Notes under the pieces: model-generated
What the model was told of the DNA's origin: nothing
Databases searched by the model: none
Seen by the model: only the letters and a program-made list of their open reading frames with translations
Assembly (NCBI RefSeq): GCF_002505485.1
Contig: NZ_DAVG01000039.1
Location: 1-9,160 of the forward strand
DNA: 9,160 bases
Direction: 5' to 3'
Source of the DNA: Methanosarcina sp. UBA5
GTDB lineage: Archaea > Halobacteriota > Methanosarcinia > Methanosarcinales > Methanosarcinaceae
Program-made: the position numbers and the translations under genes
In this document: in pieces, positions 6,682 through 9,160 of the stretch
Layout: each line of letters starts with the position of its first letter
Position numbering within the stretch: the first letter of the stretch is position 1

Positions 6682-6696
6682 TATTTAAAAATATCA
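6682..6696 (-). terminator. Weak U-rich terminator after the fusion gene
   Basis: The minus strand reads GATATTTTTAAATAG about 30 nt after the stop codon at 6727. A T5 run in an AT-rich setting is a weak archaeal terminator candidate; no hairpin accompanies it. Confidence 0.3.
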
Positions 6697-6726
6697 TAGA
6701 GATCGGAAATCCAGACTTTTTATTCT

Positions 6727-9159
6727 TCACACCTTTAACCTTTGATTTAGGTCAGGTACAAGCTTGTCAAAGTATCTGGTCACAACACAGGACTCTGTGC
6801 ATTTTCCACACCTGATGCAGGCTTCGCTTACACCTGGCGTCTTTCCTTCAAGAGAAGCTGCCCCGACCGGACAGGATTTTACACAGATCCCGCAGCCGGT
6901 ACAGCGGGAAAGCCTTGTAAATTGTTTTGCAGCCTCCTTAAAAAGTGAAATCGCTTTTTCTTTTGTTTCCGAACTTGCAAGCAGATTCCCATTTGAAAAA
7001 AACTTTACAGTTCCAGTTCCAGTTTTAACTAGTAAAATCCCGAGATCTTCAGCATAAACCATATTTCCCAGTACATTGAGGAAACCTGCAGCTTCTGTTC
7101 CCGTGATGCCTTTCACTGCTGCTTCTATTGAATAGCCGCCTGCCCGGCAGGGAGAAATTCCTGACACGACTTCAATTTCAAAGTCTTCAGGATTTTCTCT
7201 GGCAAGCACGGAAATCCCGAGTTCCTCAGCCAGCCTGAGCATCTTCGGAGGCAGTTCCTTCCAGCGCCAGAAACCATGCTCTACGAATTTTTCGGAAAGC
7301 CCTCTGGACTTCGCCCATTCAAGCAGAAAAGCATTCCACTTCACGTACATTTCAGGATGCAGGTCTTTTACCCTGGCGTACTCGGCAGCAAGGGCAGACG
7401 GGCAAAGCCAGCATCCTACCCTTTCAAAGCCAAGGTCATAGAGAGGATTGTAGGGAAGCTGTCTCCAGTGTATGTAAAGCCACACCTCAATTGCCTTCCA
7501 GTCCCTGATAGGGAAAATATTGAGCTGGGCAGGGACAAAAGGATTGGTCTCGCTTGCTGCAATCCTTGCCCTTGAGAAAGATTCGTGCTTCCGCTTACCG
7601 TCAATTGTCAGATAAGCCACGTCACTGTATCCCTTTTGAGAGGAGGCTTCTTTCCCTGTCTCGAAGTCCCCTGCCGACGCCAGCTTACAGACCTTGCAGC
7701 ACCAGCGGAAGTCCTTTGCAGGAGGCCCGAATTTTCCTACCTGCTCCCGGAAAGCGGAACCTGCGTTTGCCTCGGTGAGTGGAATTTCCCTTTCCCGGCA
7801 AAAATTTTGTACAAACTCAACAGTTTCCGGAAACTCAATCCCGGTATTCAGGAAGAAAGCTTTGAGTTCCCTTTGCTTAAGTGAGGACCGCGCCAGATCA
7901 AGCGCCACAAGGCTGTCTTTTCCACCGCTGAAAGAGACATAGACAGGCAGGTTTCGGTATTCTTTCCGGAAAATAATCCCACGGATAGTATTGATTGCGT
8001 TTTTCCCAAGCACCTGGAGGTGTTTTTTGTTTGCCTCTATGCATGCTGCAAGATCTGGAGTCTCAGGACTAAGTGATGCTTTACTGTTGTCAACCTTCCT
8101 GACCCTCAGAACTTTCTCTGATTCTTTTGATAGTCCAGGTTCGGATCGAGTTTCGGACCCATGCTGGTCTTTCAATCCTGAAAATTCTGCACCGTCAACT
8201 AAAGAAACGCCATAGCCTGTCAGGCTACCTGCGGTGACAAGGACAAAGTCCCCGGCTTTTATATTGCTGTCAAGAGCTTCAATAAATTCTGCTGCCACAC
8301 TTTTTCCGTTAAGGTGCCGGTTTGTTTTTTTAAGTTTGACTTTTCTGCCTTCAGCGTGTTTCAGGAGAATCTTTGCGCCCTGGAGGGAAGGTTCAAAACG
8401 ATAATCCATTTTGGAAAGCTCAAACCGGAGAATTCCAAAAATAAAGCCGTCTACGAGCACTTCATCGGTTTTATCCTCGCCAGGGATTTTGTTAAGGAGA
8501 ATAAGCCTCTCTCCGAGGGGATTGCAGCCAAAGGCTGAATAAAGCTGTTTATCCAGGACTTCCCACTCATAAGGAGAACAAAAACGGACATCTGCAGGCT
8601 GGGAGAGCTGAAGGACTTCCCCTTTGCTGCCGCATCTTCCGCATTCTTCTCCTATCAAGGGCAGATTACATTTTCTGCACCAGAAAATCTGATCATCTTC
8701 ATACTCGAAGCGCTGGAAGTTCTTTTTCTTTGAAGAGATCAAATCCGGACTTTTTTCAGAGCCAGCGCTCTTGCTGAAAGCATGCTTTCCTTCAGGAAGC
8801 CTTCCTTTAAAACCCGTAGATTTGTTTTTTACCCTGTTTTGCCGGGTTTGAGAGTTTTTCCTATCCGAAGTTCTGGAAGCCTTATTATCAGAAGCTTGGG
8901 AAGCTTTATTATCCGAGGTTCGGAAAGTTTTATTGTCTGAAGTTTTGGAGGCCTTTTTATCCGTAATTTGAGAGCTTTTTCTATCCGAAGTCCGGGCTTT
9001 TTTTGTGCCGTTATTACTTTTCTCTGGTTTCTGTGGGCCCGAAGCCTGGAATTTTTCTTTTTTCTGCTGCATGAAAACCCTTGTTAGTGGTTCGAAGAAA
9101 TCGTTAAGTATTTGGTGTTCAGTTTTATGGTTCAGTCGCACGGTGAATACATTTATCAA
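6727..9159 (-). CDS. Zinc-ribbon/PUA-like/PP-loop (PAPS reductase family)/2x[4Fe-4S] ferredoxin fusion protein; 5' end uncertain
   Basis: The frame is open to the window edge; its first usable codon is TTG at 9159, but Met30 (ATG 9070-9072, preceded by AAGGG five bases upstream) is an equally good start, or the gene may begin outside the window. Domains, numbered from the TTG: a basic, disordered-looking tail with six 8-residue repeats (56-103); a four-cysteine zinc ribbon C161-x2-C164...C173-x2-C176; a PUA-like segment ending near GDFVLVTAGSLTGYGVSL (303-320); a PP-loop/PAPS-reductase domain with SGGKDS (411-416), NTGIEFPET (438-446), C487-C488, C491 and C583-x2-C586; an unassigned stretch (640-745); and a two-cluster ferredoxin, C753/756/759/763 and C781/784/787/791. 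The PP-loop domain is expected to bind ATP and move or reduce sulfur; the PUA and ribbon suggest an RNA partner, and the ferredoxin supplies electrons. The exact substrate is unknown. Annotation as plain PAPS reductase would be too specific. Confidence 0.86.
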   Translation of the reverse strand: MINVFTVRLNHKTEHQILNDFFEPLTRVFMQQKKEKFQASGPQKPEKSNNGTKKARTSDRKSSQITDKKASKTSDNKTFRTSDNKASQASDNKASRTSDRKNSQTRQNRVKNKSTGFKGRLPEGKHAFSKSAGSEKSPDLISSKKKNFQRFEYEDDQIFWCRKCNLPLIGEECGRCGSKGEVLQLSQPADVRFCSPYEWEVLDKQLYSAFGCNPLGERLILLNKIPGEDKTDEVLVDGFIFGILRFELSKMDYRFEPSLQGAKILLKHAEGRKVKLKKTNRHLNGKSVAAEFIEALDSNIKAGDFVLVTAGSLTGYGVSLVDGAEFSGLKDQHGSETRSEPGLSKESEKVLRVRKVDNSKASLSPETPDLAACIEANKKHLQVLGKNAINTIRGIIFRKEYRNLPVYVSFSGGKDSLVALDLARSSLKQRELKAFFLNTGIEFPETVEFVQNFCREREIPLTEANAGSAFREQVGKFGPPAKDFRWCCKVCKLASAGDFETGKEASSQKGYSDVAYLTIDGKRKHESFSRARIAASETNPFVPAQLNIFPIRDWKAIEVWLYIHWRQLPYNPLYDLGFERVGCWLCPSALAAEYARVKDLHPEMYVKWNAFLLEWAKSRGLSEKFVEHGFWRWKELPPKMLRLAEELGISVLARENPEDFEIEVVSGISPCRAGGYSIEAAVKGITGTEAAGFLNVLGNMVYAEDLGILLVKTGTGTVKFFSNGNLLASSETKEKAISLFKEAAKQFTRLSRCTGCGICVKSCPVGAASLEGKTPGVSEACIRCGKCTESCVVTRYFDKLVPDLNQRLKV
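8851..8994 (-). repeat. Six 24-bp tandem repeats coding for a basic 8-residue motif
   Basis: Within the fusion gene, residues 56-103 divide into six units of the form [RQK]-T-S-D-[RNK]-K-x-S, for example KTSDNKTF, RTSDNKAS, QASDNKAS, RTSDRKNS. The nucleotide period is 24 bp. The segment is lysine-, serine- and aspartate-rich and likely disordered. Confidence 0.85.
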
Positions 9160-9160
9160 T

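Overview
The window looks like archaeal chromosome, most likely a Methanosarcina or close relative. The threonyl-tRNA synthetase carries the archaeal-type N-terminal editing domain and its first residues match my memory of Methanosarcina ThrRS. Several genes have archaeal TATA boxes a plausible distance upstream. A two-cluster ferredoxin domain fused to a PAPS-reductase-type enzyme is typical of methanogens. The spacers are AT-rich and the genes moderately GC-rich. The genus call rests on recognition, not on a search.

All four clear genes lie on the minus strand, so the window is transcribed from high to low coordinates. In that order: (1) 6727-9159, a multidomain protein with a basic repeat tail, zinc ribbon, PUA-like segment, PP-loop ATPase/PAPS-reductase domain and 2x[4Fe-4S] ferredoxin; its 5' end is at or beyond the window edge. 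(2) 5457-6563, an AI-2E/PerM-family membrane protein. (3) 3262-5163, threonyl-tRNA synthetase (thrS). (4) 678-2984, a superfamily 2 DExH helicase with an unassigned C-terminal third.

The genes are separated by AT-rich spacers of 163, 293 and 277 bp. Each spacer has promoter- or terminator-like signals, so they are probably separate transcription units. The thrS spacer is the richest: a clear TATA box with a dyad on its upstream side, then an inferred leader of about 80 nt with tandem 13-mers and two small hairpins. That layout suggests regulation.

The left 677 bp has no conventional gene. On the minus strand, directly after the helicase and in its frame, a frame runs from an ATG at 654-656 to tandem TGA-TAA at 354-359, broken only by two TAG codons, with a strong hairpin straight after it. 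In an organism that may decode TAG as pyrrolysine this deserves a check, though a decayed gene or chance is equally possible. The other main point of interest is the fusion protein at 6727-9159: its parts suggest an ATP-dependent, Fe-S-containing sulfur-transfer or reductase enzyme acting on RNA, rather than a plain PAPS reductase. No CRISPR array, tRNA, rRNA or intact insertion sequence was seen.
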